From DATKLL01 sp035542475 (GTDB lineage: Bacteria; Desulfobacterota; Syntrophia; Syntrophales; UBA2185): a stretch of 64,000 nt of DNA. The stretch is taken from NCBI GenBank assembly GCA_035542475.1, contig DATKLL010000003.1, forward strand, positions 1-64,000, read 5' to 3'. Position numbers and translations under genes: made by a program. The notes beneath the pieces were generated by a model that saw nothing but the letters and a program-made list of their open reading frames with translations, searched no databases and had not been told where the DNA came from. The first letter of the stretch is position 1. Every line of letters starts with the position of its first letter. Below are positions 33,327 through 41,723 of this stretch, piece by piece.

Positions 33327-33398
33327 ATGGTGCCTTTAAAAAAAATCCTTTGCCCGACCGACTTGGCGGGATATATCCTTTCTGATAAGATTGTTTGA
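33327..33398 (+). pseudogene. Universal stress protein 5' remnant
   Basis: AAAGGAGAGAAAA precedes ATG at 33327, and the frame reads MVPLKKILCPTDLAGYILSD-KIV-stop. The first twelve residues match the conserved start of UspA-family proteins (KKILCPTDF), but the frame leaves the family at once and stops after 23 residues. This is what a deletion of nearly the whole gene would leave, with the ribosome site intact. The gap 33244-33425 holds nothing else. Confidence 0.6.
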
Positions 33399-33425
33399 TA
33401 AATTCCTAATGTATAGGAAGTTCAC

Positions 33426-34124
33426 ATGAGTAACGGCACAGAACAGCGGGCGAACGCCGGAAGAAAAGCGATTATGAAAGCCGCTGTGCTTGTCATATTC
33501 ATCATTTCAGCTGTCTACATCATCCGTTTCACCCCTGTGAAAAATCTGCTCACGCAGGAGGTCCTGGGCAGTTTTCTTGAGGCCGCAGGCTTTTGGGCTC
33601 CCGTGATATTTATGTTCGTATATGCTGCCGGTATCTGTCTTTTTGTCCCGGGGACATTACTCACCGCACTGGGAGCGGCCATCTTCGGCCCCTACTGGGG
33701 ATTTCTATATGTGTGGGTCGGGGCCATGGTTGGTGCGAGCGTTTCCTTCTGGATCGGAAGGACTCTCGGGCGGGACTTTGCCGCGTCATTGATCGGCGAC
33801 CGTCTTAAAAAATACGACGATGCCATAGAGCGTAACGGCTTTGCCGCTGTCCTCTATCTGCGCCTGGTCTACTTCCCATTTACACCTATGAATTTCGGCA
33901 TGGGATTGACGAAGGTCCGCTTTTGTGATTACTTTTTCGGAACCGGCCTCGGTATCATAGCCGGGACGTTTATTTTTACCTTTTTCTTTGGAACCATAAA
34001 AGAGGTCTGGGCCGGCGGTGACTGGGGACGGCTTTTCTCCTTCAAAGTCTTCTTCTCCATCGCGCTCTTTGTCTTTTCGTTTTTTATCCCGAAGATCATA
34101 AAAAAGATCAGACAGGAGTATTGA
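33426..34124 (+). CDS. TVP38/TMEM64 (VTT/DedA-like) membrane protein
   Basis: 232 residues with five or six hydrophobic segments. The central VTT block reads FVPGTLLTALGAAIFGPYWG, then GASVSFWIGRTLGRDFA and LYLRLVYFPFTPMNFGMGL, including the conserved arginine and proline re-entrant region. VTT proteins are implicated in lipid scrambling or undecaprenyl-phosphate/phospholipid transport. AGGAAG lies 5 bases before ATG. It is overlapped or closely followed by the MerA-like flavoprotein gene, an association seen in other bacteria, sometimes as a fusion. Confidence 0.88.
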   Translation: MSNGTEQRANAGRKAIMKAAVLVIFIISAVYIIRFTPVKNLLTQEVLGSFLEAAGFWAPVIFMFVYAAGICLFVPGTLLTALGAAIFGPYWGFLYVWVGAMVGASVSFWIGRTLGRDFAASLIGDRLKKYDDAIERNGFAAVLYLRLVYFPFTPMNFGMGLTKVRFCDYFFGTGLGIIAGTFIFTFFFGTIKEVWAGGDWGRLFSFKVFFSIALFVFSFFIPKIIKKIRQEY

Positions 34125-34159
34125 TTCTCACAGTACTCATTTTCACAGGAGGAAGTAAT

Positions 34160-35623
34160 ATGGGAAGCTTTGATTATGACCTCGGAATCATCGGCGGGGG
34201 TGCGGCAGGTCTGACAGCAGCAGCCGGCGGTGCCCAGTTCGGCGCCAAGACGATACTGATCGAGAAGTCCGGCAGACTCGGTGGTGATTGCCTGCATTAC
34301 GGCTGTGTGCCTTCAAAAACTCTGATCAGAACCGCCGGTATATGGGCGCTTGCAAAACGGTCCGCCGAATTCGGCCTGCCGGTATTGTCCATACCCGCTG
34401 TGAACCTGAAAGCTGTCATGAACCGCGTGAAAGAAGTCATTGACAGGATTCAGCGACATGACTCGGTGGAGAGATTCTGCGGATTGGGAGCGGAGATTCG
34501 TTTTGGTGCGCCGGTCTTTGCGGATGATCATGTGGTTACCCTGGAAGGAAAGCGGATCTCCGCAAAGAACTGGATTATATCGACGGGGTCAGGTGCCGTG
34601 GTCCCCCCCGTGGATGGACTTGCTGACGTCCCCTTCTGGACGAATGAAACGGTCTTCTCTCAGGAAATACTGCCTCCCCGGCTCATTATTCTGGGCGGCG
34701 GCCCCATCGGCCTGGAGATTGCCCAGGCTTTTGCGCGCTTGGGTTCCCGGGTAATCATCATCGAATTCATGGACCAGATTTTAGGTCCGGAAGATGTCGA
34801 TATGGCCGACATTCTGAAGGCTCGTCTGGAAGCGGAGGGAATACAAATTCACACGAATACAAAGGCCGTTCGGGCGGAATCACACGGGTCAGCAATCATA
34901 CTTACTGTTGCTCCTGCCGCTGGTGGAGGAGAAGAGACAAAAATCGAAGGCGATGCAATCTTCGTGGCAACAGGCCGGGCGCCCAATATAAAAGGCTTGG
35001 GGCTAGATGCGGCTGGTGTAACATTCACGGCTAAAGGCATTCCGACGGACTCCAGAACGCGGACCAATATAGCTCACATCTATGCCTGCGGGGATGTAAA
35101 CGGCCAGTTGCTTTTCACACACGTAGCGGGATATGAGGCGGGCATTGCCCTGACCAATGCGGTCCTCCACCTCCCCCGGAAGATGGACTACAGCCGGATC
35201 GGCTGGTGCACCTACACAGACCCGGAAGTGGCTAGCATCGGTTTTAACGAGAAGCGGGCCAGGAAGGAAGGTCTGGAGTATCAGATCATTGAGGAGCTAT
35301 TCGCCGACAACGACCGCGCCCTTGCGGAAGGTGAGACGCTGGGCAAGATCAAGATTCTTCTAAACCCAAACGGGAAACTCCTGGGCTGCCAGATCATCGG
35401 CGCCCATGCCGGCGACCTTATACATGAATGGATAATCGCTACAGCCGGAGGCGTGAAGCTGTCCTCCATCGCCGGCGCCGTACATATCTATCCGACCATG
35501 TCGGAAATCTCAAAGCGTGCCGCAGGCAAGTACTTTTCCGATAAAATATTCAGTGATACGACAAAAAATATCCTTCGCCTTCTCTTTAACCTCAAAGGAA
35601 GGGCTTGCACATTAAAACCGTGA
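34160..35623 (+). CDS. Pyridine nucleotide-disulfide oxidoreductase (MerA/Lpd-like)
   Basis: 487 residues from the ATG at 34160 (AGGAGGAAG upstream). FAD motif GIIGGGAAGLTAAAGGAQFG, redox pair GGDCLHYGCVPSKTLI, NAD(P) motif LIILGGGPIGLEIAQAFARL, second FAD motif IYACGDVNG and a C-terminal dimer domain with the HIYPTMSEI histidine are all present. The GGDCLHYGCVPSK pattern is of the mercuric-reductase-like subgroup that pairs with TVP38 proteins. The C-terminal CC pair of true MerA and the N-terminal heavy-metal domain are absent. The electron acceptor is unknown. Confidence 0.88.
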   Translation: MGSFDYDLGIIGGGAAGLTAAAGGAQFGAKTILIEKSGRLGGDCLHYGCVPSKTLIRTAGIWALAKRSAEFGLPVLSIPAVNLKAVMNRVKEVIDRIQRHDSVERFCGLGAEIRFGAPVFADDHVVTLEGKRISAKNWIISTGSGAVVPPVDGLADVPFWTNETVFSQEILPPRLIILGGGPIGLEIAQAFARLGSRVIIIEFMDQILGPEDVDMADILKARLEAEGIQIHTNTKAVRAESHGSAIILTVAPAAGGGEETKIEGDAIFVATGRAPNIKGLGLDAAGVTFTAKGIPTDSRTRTNIAHIYACGDVNGQLLFTHVAGYEAGIALTNAVLHLPRKMDYSRIGWCTYTDPEVASIGFNEKRARKEGLEYQIIEELFADNDRALAEGETLGKIKILLNPNGKLLGCQIIGAHAGDLIHEWIIATAGGVKLSSIAGAVHIYPTMSEISKRAAGKYFSDKIFSDTTKNILRLLFNLKGRACTLKP

Positions 35624-35631
35624 ACCATCCC

Positions 35632-35756
35632 TAGGCTGTTGAAAAACCCTTATCTGCTACGTTGCTCTGCAAACCGAAGCGCTCAACGTATTTCCATATA
35701 CGCCTCGCACTTCGCTTATTGAGCGCCTTGCACCTAAGCGTTTTTGAACAGCCCTA
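35632..35756. repeat. MITE-like imperfect palindrome with inverted ends
   Basis: The ends TAGGCTGTTGAAAAAC and GTTTTTGAACAGCCCTA are near-perfect inverted repeats. The interior (GAAGCGCTCAA ... TTGAGCGCC, ATATACG around the centre) extends a weaker palindrome. No coding potential. Elements with this GGCTGTT(G/C)AAAAAC end are dispersed in delta-proteobacterial genomes as I recall them. Confidence 0.7.
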
Positions 35757-35789
35757 TAATAAGGAGGTTTTTAAACAATTCCTCCCCTG

Positions 35790-36371
35790 TTATTCAAGGG
35801 GCGGGGATGGAATTCGTAAAAGCCCTGCTATGTTTTGCTTATGGCTATAGAAGATGAAGAGGGCGGTTATGATCGTTCCTGCCATTGCTACTGTCTCGTA
35901 TCCGCACACGATGACCGTCCCGACCGCTAGTACGATAGTCATGAAGAAAGAGGCGATGAAGGGAACGCGGACGATCCCGTATACGCCGAGCCAGACCAGA
36001 GTGGACAAGGCAACAGCAACGGGTGAGATCAGTGCAGTAAACCCGAGATAGCTTGCCACCCCTTTCCCACCACGAAACTGATGAAAGCAGGGGAAGCGGT
36101 TGCCGACAACAAGCGTGAACCCCACCCAGGGAACATTGTTCAGAGAGAGAAAGTGCAGCGCCACCCAAGAAACGGCGATAGCTCTTGCTAAATCAAGCAA
36201 GAGTACGACCCCTGCCCACAGCATACCGGCCTGCCGATAGACGTTCGTAGTTCCGGCTGTCCCGCTGAAATGATATCTCGGGTCATCCCTTCCCAGCATC
36301 TTGAAGAGCAGGATGGAGAAGTTGACAGAGCCTGCAATGTAAGCTGCCAGGAGCAGAATTGCCATTATCAT
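35790..36371 (-). CDS. plsY: PlsY-family acyl-phosphate:glycerol-3-phosphate acyltransferase
   Basis: 193 residues with five or six membrane spans. The three PlsY motifs are present in variant form: AAYIAGSVNFSILLFKMLGR, HFSGTAGTTNVYRQAG (usually GSGNxGATN) and GNRFPCFHQFRGGKGVASYL. It should acylate glycerol-3-phosphate at sn-1 using acyl-phosphate. It is the last gene of the minus-strand biosynthetic run. The motif 2 variation (TAGTTN) and its location suggest a dedicated paralogue that loads the locus's unusual acyl chain rather than the housekeeping enzyme. That role is inference. Confidence 0.85.
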   Translation of the reverse strand: MIMAILLLAAYIAGSVNFSILLFKMLGRDDPRYHFSGTAGTTNVYRQAGMLWAGVVLLLDLARAIAVSWVALHFLSLNNVPWVGFTLVVGNRFPCFHQFRGGKGVASYLGFTALISPVAVALSTLVWLGVYGIVRVPFIASFFMTIVLAVGTVIVCGYETVAMAGTIITALFIFYSHKQNIAGLLRIPSPPLE

Positions 36372-36407
36372 GACTTTATATCCCGCAAGTATTAATTTAA
36401 AATTCTC

Positions 36408-37295
36408 CTACCCCTGTTTATCAAAGGGACGGACAAGAGGACTGTACAAGACCCAACCTGGGGGCTTGACCCGGCCGCCGGAGACATCCCTCATAATCAC
36501 GCCTCTGATCTCCTCACAAAGATCACCAGACAAATCATAAATCCATATATCGAAGAGAAGGGATTCTCCGGGCACTGCAGCAGGCAATATACGGCAACGG
36601 TAGGTCTCACCGGGTATCGTCGATTTGACGATGATGCGCTCCTCAAAACCTACAGGGAAGGCCACTATATTGTAGTACCGCTGTCCCCAGGCACAGGCGA
36701 CATGAAGCGCTCCGTCGAGGGGAAAAGGGGAACCAAGGGGCTCTGATGGAGCCTGATTAACAGCAGCATACACCTTTGCCACGGCACCGCTCTTAGCGAG
36801 AAGGATGTCACCTCTGACATTTTGATATGACGGCCCGAAGGGCACCAGGTCACTGTACAATTTTTCCGGGGACATCTTATAGGGAAACCCTTCTACTGCT
36901 GACGCCGTATCCATAGGCATTCCCGCGAAACGCTCCCCTGCAGCCGTGAAACTGACAGCGGTATGCACCTTCGTCCTGGTCATGGTACCTCTTATCCTGT
37001 CGATCGTGATCAATTTGGAAAATATGCGGCCGCTCTCATAGACCTCCAGTTCATTGCAGGCCTCTATGATCTCGGCATCCTTTTCAATATTCAGAAAACG
37101 GTCGAATGTGGCTGAACTCATGCATCCGACATGCGCATCCGGCCGATAAGCCCTCACTGATGCGGCCAGGTGCTGAAGCTCCTCAACGGCGGGGAAAATG
37201 ATTTTACTCTCGAAATGGTGGTCCCTGAGATAGGGATGAACAGGGATAATAAGGGGAAGACGAATACGCTCTATCAGTCGGGACGTATCTTCCAT
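36408..37295 (-). CDS. PKS-type dehydratase (double hotdog, PS-DH) protein
   Basis: 295 residues, stand-alone. LRDHHFESKIIFPAVEEL holds the catalytic His of the PKS dehydratase HxxxGxxxxP motif (the Gly is Ser here). FPLDGALHVACAWGQRY gives the second-hotdog acid in DxxxH form, and LVPFGPSYQNV matches the FGPxF-like DH stretch. It should dehydrate beta-hydroxyacyl-ACP. Stand-alone PKS-DH proteins are unusual beside type II synthases. It follows the B12-type radical SAM gene by 3 bases. The substrate is unknown. Confidence 0.78.
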   Translation of the reverse strand: MEDTSRLIERIRLPLIIPVHPYLRDHHFESKIIFPAVEELQHLAASVRAYRPDAHVGCMSSATFDRFLNIEKDAEIIEACNELEVYESGRIFSKLITIDRIRGTMTRTKVHTAVSFTAAGERFAGMPMDTASAVEGFPYKMSPEKLYSDLVPFGPSYQNVRGDILLAKSGAVAKVYAAVNQAPSEPLGSPFPLDGALHVACAWGQRYYNIVAFPVGFEERIIVKSTIPGETYRCRILPAAVPGESLLFDIWIYDLSGDLCEEIRGVIMRDVSGGRVKPPGWVLYSPLVRPFDKQG

Positions 37296-37298
37296 CTC

Positions 37299-38798
37299 TT
37301 AATTCCTTTTGAACATTTCCAGATCATCAAAACGGTTCATCATTTCTAAACGGCGGATATATCTTTGATACCTTTCCTCCCAGCCGATCCTGAGGATCTG
37401 CCTTTCCGTAAAAAATTTCATGATTGGTTTGGCCATATACGTCCAAAAGGACATCCATAATCTGCCTTGCTTTCCCGCAAATGACGATGGCTTCCACCAG
37501 CCCAAAGCAGTTTCCCTGTTATACCAGAAGGAATATTGCAGCTCATCGGATTCCAGATGCCTGGTTTTCACATTTGCCCAAAAGCCGCTGTAGCGTTCAT
37601 AACGGTCGTGATTCGTGACTAATCCCTCACCGATCAGATAATCTCTGAGCCGGGTCTTGGGATAGGGCGTCAGCATCTGACAGTAGGATGCGTCCACCTC
37701 CAGCTCATTAAGAAACTGATAGTTTTTTTTGATAGCCTCTTCGTCATCATCCGGCAGTCCGAAGATCAGACCGCCGATCACCATGATGCCATACCGGTGA
37801 CAATTATCTATAGCCTTTTTTGCCTCTTTTACAATGTCTGCTTTCCCCATGGTTCTGAGATTATTGCTCGACACATTTTCAATCCCAAGGAAAATGATCC
37901 GGAATCCCGCTTCGGACATTTTTTTCACCATAGCTTCATTTCGGGCCACGGACATACAGTCGGCCTGAACGACCAGCTGCAAGTTTTGATACCGCCTTTG
38001 TATGATGGCATCACAGACGGTAATCACCCATTTAGGGTTCAGAACCATATTGTCATCGGTGATGAAGATCAGCTTTGTTTTTTTGTTGAAGTAGATGTCG
38101 TCAAGATCGGCAATGATGCGCTCAACAGGATATGTCCTGTAAGAGCGCCCGTACATGTGATTAATGCTGCAAAAATTACAACTGTGGGTGCAGCCGCGGG
38201 AAGTTTCCATAACCTCGATCCTGGAATACATGAAATGGTATCCTCCCGTCAGACGCCTGTGATCACGGATCGGCAGTTTCAGGCGGGACAGATCACAGAG
38301 TCCGCCCCGTTCGTTGTGCACCCACCTGCCGTCCTTTCTGTAAGAGAGGGATGGTATAGTTTCCAGTCTGTCCGTCCCTGCCAGGGCGTTCACCAGCCTG
38401 CGGAAGACCTCTTCCCCTTCCCCCTTGATGATAAAGTCGATCTCATCCCCCTCTGGTGATGAGGCAATCTCCTCACTCATCAATGTGGCATGATAACCCC
38501 CGATGGCGATTTTTACATGCAGCAGGATACTTTTAATCAGTCTAATCAATGCAAGAGCGGTTGGATACTGCCATGTCATGGCAGACACGCCAACCAGGTC
38601 GGGGCGAATTCTTTTTAAGGTCTTTGTCAGATAGGTCGAGATGTCTTTCCGTTTCCGGATCAGATCAATCAGATAGACGTGATGCCCTTCATCGACATTT
38701 CCTCCGATGCAGGCGATGCCATGGTTGGGCATATGGAGCGCCATTTCGTGGATAACAATGGGTATGACATCCGGCATGGATATAAGGACAACTTTCAT
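37299..38798 (-). CDS. B12-binding-type radical SAM protein (block A, distal)
   Basis: 499 residues. Residues 1-140 form a B12-binding-like Rossmann domain (RPDLVGVSAMTWQYPTALAL; IGGYHATLMSEEI). The radical SAM cluster site METSRGCTHSCNFCS has Cys203, 207 and 210, followed by LIFITDDNMVLNPKW, IIFLGIENVSSNNLRTMGKA and the C-terminal ~120 residues typical of this class. The B12-ligand DxHxxG motif is not obvious. Such enzymes do methyl transfers, cyclisations or rearrangements on unactivated carbon. Its start overlaps the PlsC-like gene stop by 4 bases (ATGA). Confidence 0.85.
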   Translation of the reverse strand: MKVVLISMPDVIPIVIHEMALHMPNHGIACIGGNVDEGHHVYLIDLIRKRKDISTYLTKTLKRIRPDLVGVSAMTWQYPTALALIRLIKSILLHVKIAIGGYHATLMSEEIASSPEGDEIDFIIKGEGEEVFRRLVNALAGTDRLETIPSLSYRKDGRWVHNERGGLCDLSRLKLPIRDHRRLTGGYHFMYSRIEVMETSRGCTHSCNFCSINHMYGRSYRTYPVERIIADLDDIYFNKKTKLIFITDDNMVLNPKWVITVCDAIIQRRYQNLQLVVQADCMSVARNEAMVKKMSEAGFRIIFLGIENVSSNNLRTMGKADIVKEAKKAIDNCHRYGIMVIGGLIFGLPDDDEEAIKKNYQFLNELEVDASYCQMLTPYPKTRLRDYLIGEGLVTNHDRYERYSGFWANVKTRHLESDELQYSFWYNRETALGWWKPSSFAGKQGRLWMSFWTYMAKPIMKFFTERQILRIGWEERYQRYIRRLEMMNRFDDLEMFKRN

Positions 38799-39583
38799 AA
38801 GTCCGCTTTTCTCTCCATGAGGGAGCGGGTATCAGCCATGAGACCGGAGAGGGTGAAGGCATCACTATTATAATCCAGTTCAAGGCTTCCGGCCAGTTCG
38901 ACATCAATCACATTTTTAGCACAGGTATTAAATAAGAACTTCCCCGGAGGAAAGAGTTTGCCGGTGTTCCGGATCAACACGATCTTGATCGGCGCCTTAC
39001 AGAGCCTGGCAATCCTGAATGCACCTTTATCAAACGGTCCTATCCGGCCGTTTAAGGAACGCGTCCCCTCGGGAAATATAAATAGATTACCTCCTGAAGA
39101 AAGATACTCCTTCATTTTTTTTATCTGGTCGATCATGTCTTCCAAAAATATATCTTCCGTCATGGAGGGTATATAACCTGACGTCTTCAATATCCAGCCG
39201 AAAACGGGAAGTCTGAAATAGTCGCTTCTTACGATGGTCTTCTGTCTTTCAAACAGAGATACAAATAGAATGGGATCAAGAAAGGAGAGATGATTGGCAA
39301 TGATGACCGAAGAGCGTATGGCGGAGACGTCTTTGGAAACATGCCATTTCACTCCGGGAACGATGGTCCGCAAAAGGTAGAAAAAAACCCGGTGGAGCTG
39401 ATGGTTAAGTTTTTGAAAGGCCTCTTCAGGCTTGCCGGAAAAGAAAAACGCATACAAATAAAAAGGTGAAAAGAACAAGATGTATCCCATAATATAGCAA
39501 GTCCAGAGAATGACCGTAATGATGAAATCCTTGGCGGATTGTAACAGTGAAGGGTATTTGGTTTGCGTATCGTTTGTCGTCAT
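38795..39583 (-). CDS. PlsC-like 1-acylglycerol-3-phosphate acyltransferase
   Basis: 262 residues. One or two N-terminal membrane segments come first, then the acyltransferase motifs: NHLSFLDPILFVSLF (NHx4D), the glycerophosphate-binding FPEGTRSLNGRIGPFDKGAF and the PIKIVLIRN region. It should acylate lysophosphatidate or a related acceptor, probably at the membrane. Together with the PlsY-like gene it suggests that the locus product ends in a glycerolipid. There is a four-base stop/start overlap with the radical SAM gene downstream. Confidence 0.88.
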   Translation of the reverse strand: MTTNDTQTKYPSLLQSAKDFIITVILWTCYIMGYILFFSPFYLYAFFFSGKPEEAFQKLNHQLHRVFFYLLRTIVPGVKWHVSKDVSAIRSSVIIANHLSFLDPILFVSLFERQKTIVRSDYFRLPVFGWILKTSGYIPSMTEDIFLEDMIDQIKKMKEYLSSGGNLFIFPEGTRSLNGRIGPFDKGAFRIARLCKAPIKIVLIRNTGKLFPPGKFLFNTCAKNVIDVELAGSLELDYNSDAFTLSGLMADTRSLMERKADL

Positions 39584-39614
39584 GGCGAGACCTTTACGTC
39601 ACTTGGACGACTGT

Positions 39615-39664
39615 AAAAATCCCCCCATGCCCCCCCTTTACAAAAGAAGGGACGGGGGATTTTC
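39615..39664. repeat. C-block hairpin repeat
   Basis: AAAATCCCCC...GGGGGATTTT arms (39615-39625 and 39653-39664) surround CCCCCCTTTACAAAAGAAGGGA. The same type of element occurs at 11090 and, degenerately, near 60890-60920. It overlaps the last bases of the synthase gene. Confidence 0.6.
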
Positions 39665-40898
39665 AAGACATCTTTTTTATGATCAGACTGGTGTTGACGC
39701 CGCCGAAGGCAAAGTTTTGGATGGTGGCGATCCGGACCGGCTGTTCTCTCAGTTTCACAACGTGGTTGATCATGGCGCATCTTTCATCTATCTCGTCCAG
39801 GTTCAGCGTCGGGGCTATAAATCCTTCCTCCATCAGATAAATCGCGATGATGGCCTCAATAGCGCCGCAGGAGCCCATCGTGTGCCCCATATAACTTTTC
39901 AATCCGACAACACCGGGCAGATTTCCGTAAACGTCATAAATAGCCTGTGCTTCAATCACATCGCCCATCTTGGTTCCCGTCGCGTGGGCGCTGATAAGAT
40001 CCATTTCATCCGCGTTGATCCTGGCATCTTTCAGACCGATCCGTATAGTCTCTTTGATACCGTTCAGATTCGGCAGTATCAAATCACCGCCGTTGTTGTT
40101 GCAGGCAAACCCTATTACCTCGGCGAGCATGGGAGCGCCTCTCTTCCGTGCATATCCATACTCCTCCAGCATTACAGCCCCGGCCCCCTCCCCCACGACA
40201 AGGCCGTCCCTCATGGTATCAAACGGGCGCGGCGTCAGATGGGGCGTATCGTTAAAGGCCGTAGAACAAGCGAGGAGATTATCGAACACGGCGACGGTGG
40301 TCGTATCGTACTCATCGGCCCCTCCGCAAAGCATGGCGTCCTGCATACCGTATTTTATTGCTTCATAACCGTAGCCGATGGACTGGCTGCTTGTTGTGCA
40401 TGCCGTGCATGATGATATGACGCGGCCTGTAATACCGAACATCTTGGTAATATTGACGGCTGTGGTATGAACCATGGATTTCAGGTAATCTACAGCGCCG
40501 ATGGTAGAAAAATCATTTTGGGATGCACCGAAAAAAGTCCGGTAGATATCCCGTTGAACAGTAGGACTCCCGTGGGTCGAGCCGAAGGCAACGCCCAAAC
40601 GGCCGGACGTGACAAATCCCTGATCCAGACCGGCGGCCCCAATCACCTCTTTGGCTACCTGACACGCGTAATAGGCTACGGGCCCCATGGTTTTTCTGTG
40701 CTGACGCTTGAAATCGTACGATACGGGGTAATCAACGGTTCCAAACACCTTGGAGTGGATATGGGAAGACAACAGGCCGTCCTCACGCAAGGTTTTTACT
40801 CCGGAGATCCCATTAACCAGGCTGTGAATAATTTCTTCTTTGGTGCGGCCGATGGGAGTGATTGATGAACACGCTGTAATGACTACCCTTCTTTCCAT
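39663..40898 (-). CDS. Beta-ketoacyl-ACP synthase, FabF-like (block A, third)
   Basis: 411 residues from the ATG at 40898, chosen because GGAG is 6 bases upstream and it follows the ACP stop. The catalytic triad is present: Cys167 in SSCTACTTSSQSIG, His in SAHATGTKMGD and His in LKSYMGHTMGSCGAIEA. The C-terminus has NFAFGGVNTSLII. It condenses malonyl-ACP onto a growing chain. It shows modest similarity to the other two FabF-like enzymes of the block; its RRVVITACSSITPIG start and sequence set it apart, so it probably has a distinct chain preference. Confidence 0.92.
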   Translation of the reverse strand: MERRVVITACSSITPIGRTKEEIIHSLVNGISGVKTLREDGLLSSHIHSKVFGTVDYPVSYDFKRQHRKTMGPVAYYACQVAKEVIGAAGLDQGFVTSGRLGVAFGSTHGSPTVQRDIYRTFFGASQNDFSTIGAVDYLKSMVHTTAVNITKMFGITGRVISSCTACTTSSQSIGYGYEAIKYGMQDAMLCGGADEYDTTTVAVFDNLLACSTAFNDTPHLTPRPFDTMRDGLVVGEGAGAVMLEEYGYARKRGAPMLAEVIGFACNNNGGDLILPNLNGIKETIRIGLKDARINADEMDLISAHATGTKMGDVIEAQAIYDVYGNLPGVVGLKSYMGHTMGSCGAIEAIIAIYLMEEGFIAPTLNLDEIDERCAMINHVVKLREQPVRIATIQNFAFGGVNTSLIIKKMS

Positions 40899-40908
40899 AA
40901 GGCTCCGT

Positions 40909-41193
40909 TCATGTAAGACCGGCTTCACCGCCGGACAGTACCGGCCTTGTCCTAGTCAGCGACTCAATATAATCGCAGATCTGATTGATAGTCCGGATAT
41001 CCATGGCCTGTTTCTTTTCCTCTTGGGTCAGTTCGTAACCGAGCATTTTTTCGATCTTGAGGAGCAGCTCGATGGCATCTATACTGTCAAACCCGTGCTT
41101 TTCTCTCAGGTTATCATCCAATCCCGGATTTTCAATCTCAAACTCCTTGCGAAAGAAATGGAGTATTTGAGTTATAATTTCATCGCGTGTCAT
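40909..41193 (-). CDS. Acyl carrier protein (block A, third)
   Basis: 94 residues from the ATG at 41193; the longer open frame upstream (to 41364) is out of family. Four-helix ACP: MTRDEIITQILHFF, then EKHGFDSIDAIELLLKIE with the phosphopantetheine Ser37 in DSID. It is located between the thioesterase and FabF-like genes. It carries thioester-bound chain intermediates. Confidence 0.85.
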   Translation of the reverse strand: MTRDEIITQILHFFRKEFEIENPGLDDNLREKHGFDSIDAIELLLKIEKMLGYELTQEEKKQAMDIRTINQICDYIESLTRTRPVLSGGEAGLT

Positions 41194-41242
41194 ATATAGG
41201 TCAGAACTTTCCTGAAAGTCTTTTCTATTGTTTCCTGACCGG

Positions 41243-41722
41243 TCACTGCGGGAATGTCTTCCAGAGATGAACCGTCTTCGGATCGACGGCCACAGGCTTA
41301 CCCGATGCATTAAGGGCACAATGCCTGGTGAATCCCTTGCAGATGATCCCCCCTGTTTCCGCATGGGTGATCACATAATCGAACCGGAGCTTCACCCGCT
41401 CAAGCTCCCCCGGCCGCGTATAAACCAACATGAGATCATCATAAAAGAGCGGCTCATGGAAACATATACCCAGTTCTATAATCGGATATAGATAGCCGCT
41501 CTCTTCTATTTCCCGGTAAGGATATGCCGCATGCCGCATTAGTGACGTACGACCGAACTCGAAGTAACGGAGATAGTTCGCGTGATAGACTACCGATGAA
41601 CGATCCGTATCTGCGTAAAGTGTGCGCATCTCGCATCGGTGCCAGGCAAGGCCGGTTTCCTGATCACGGACATAGCAGTTATCAAGCCCGGCTGTCTCCG
41701 GTCTGAACGGTTTCGGTTTCAT
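41243..41722 (-). CDS. Acyl-CoA/ACP thioesterase, 4HBT/YbgC type
   Basis: 159 residues from the ATG at 41722, one base after the FabF-like stop, GAGGAG upstream. MRTLYADTDRSSVVYHANYL, then RYFEFGRTSLMRHAAYPYRE is the hotdog signature with the catalytic Asp in TDxxxVVYHxNY. It should release or proofread acyl chains. The N-terminal 20 residues are an extra leader of unknown meaning. Confidence 0.85.
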   Translation of the reverse strand: MKPKPFRPETAGLDNCYVRDQETGLAWHRCEMRTLYADTDRSSVVYHANYLRYFEFGRTSLMRHAAYPYREIEESGYLYPIIELGICFHEPLFYDDLMLVYTRPGELERVKLRFDYVITHAETGGIICKGFTRHCALNASGKPVAVDPKTVHLWKTFPQ

Positions 41723-41723
41723 C

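Noticed and set aside
37797..38459. 220-residue plus-strand frame across the B12-type radical SAM gene
   Set aside because: Antisense shadow of a gene with clear catalytic motifs.
39510..40412. 300-residue plus-strand frame across the synthase gene
   Set aside because: Antisense shadow; no domain signature.
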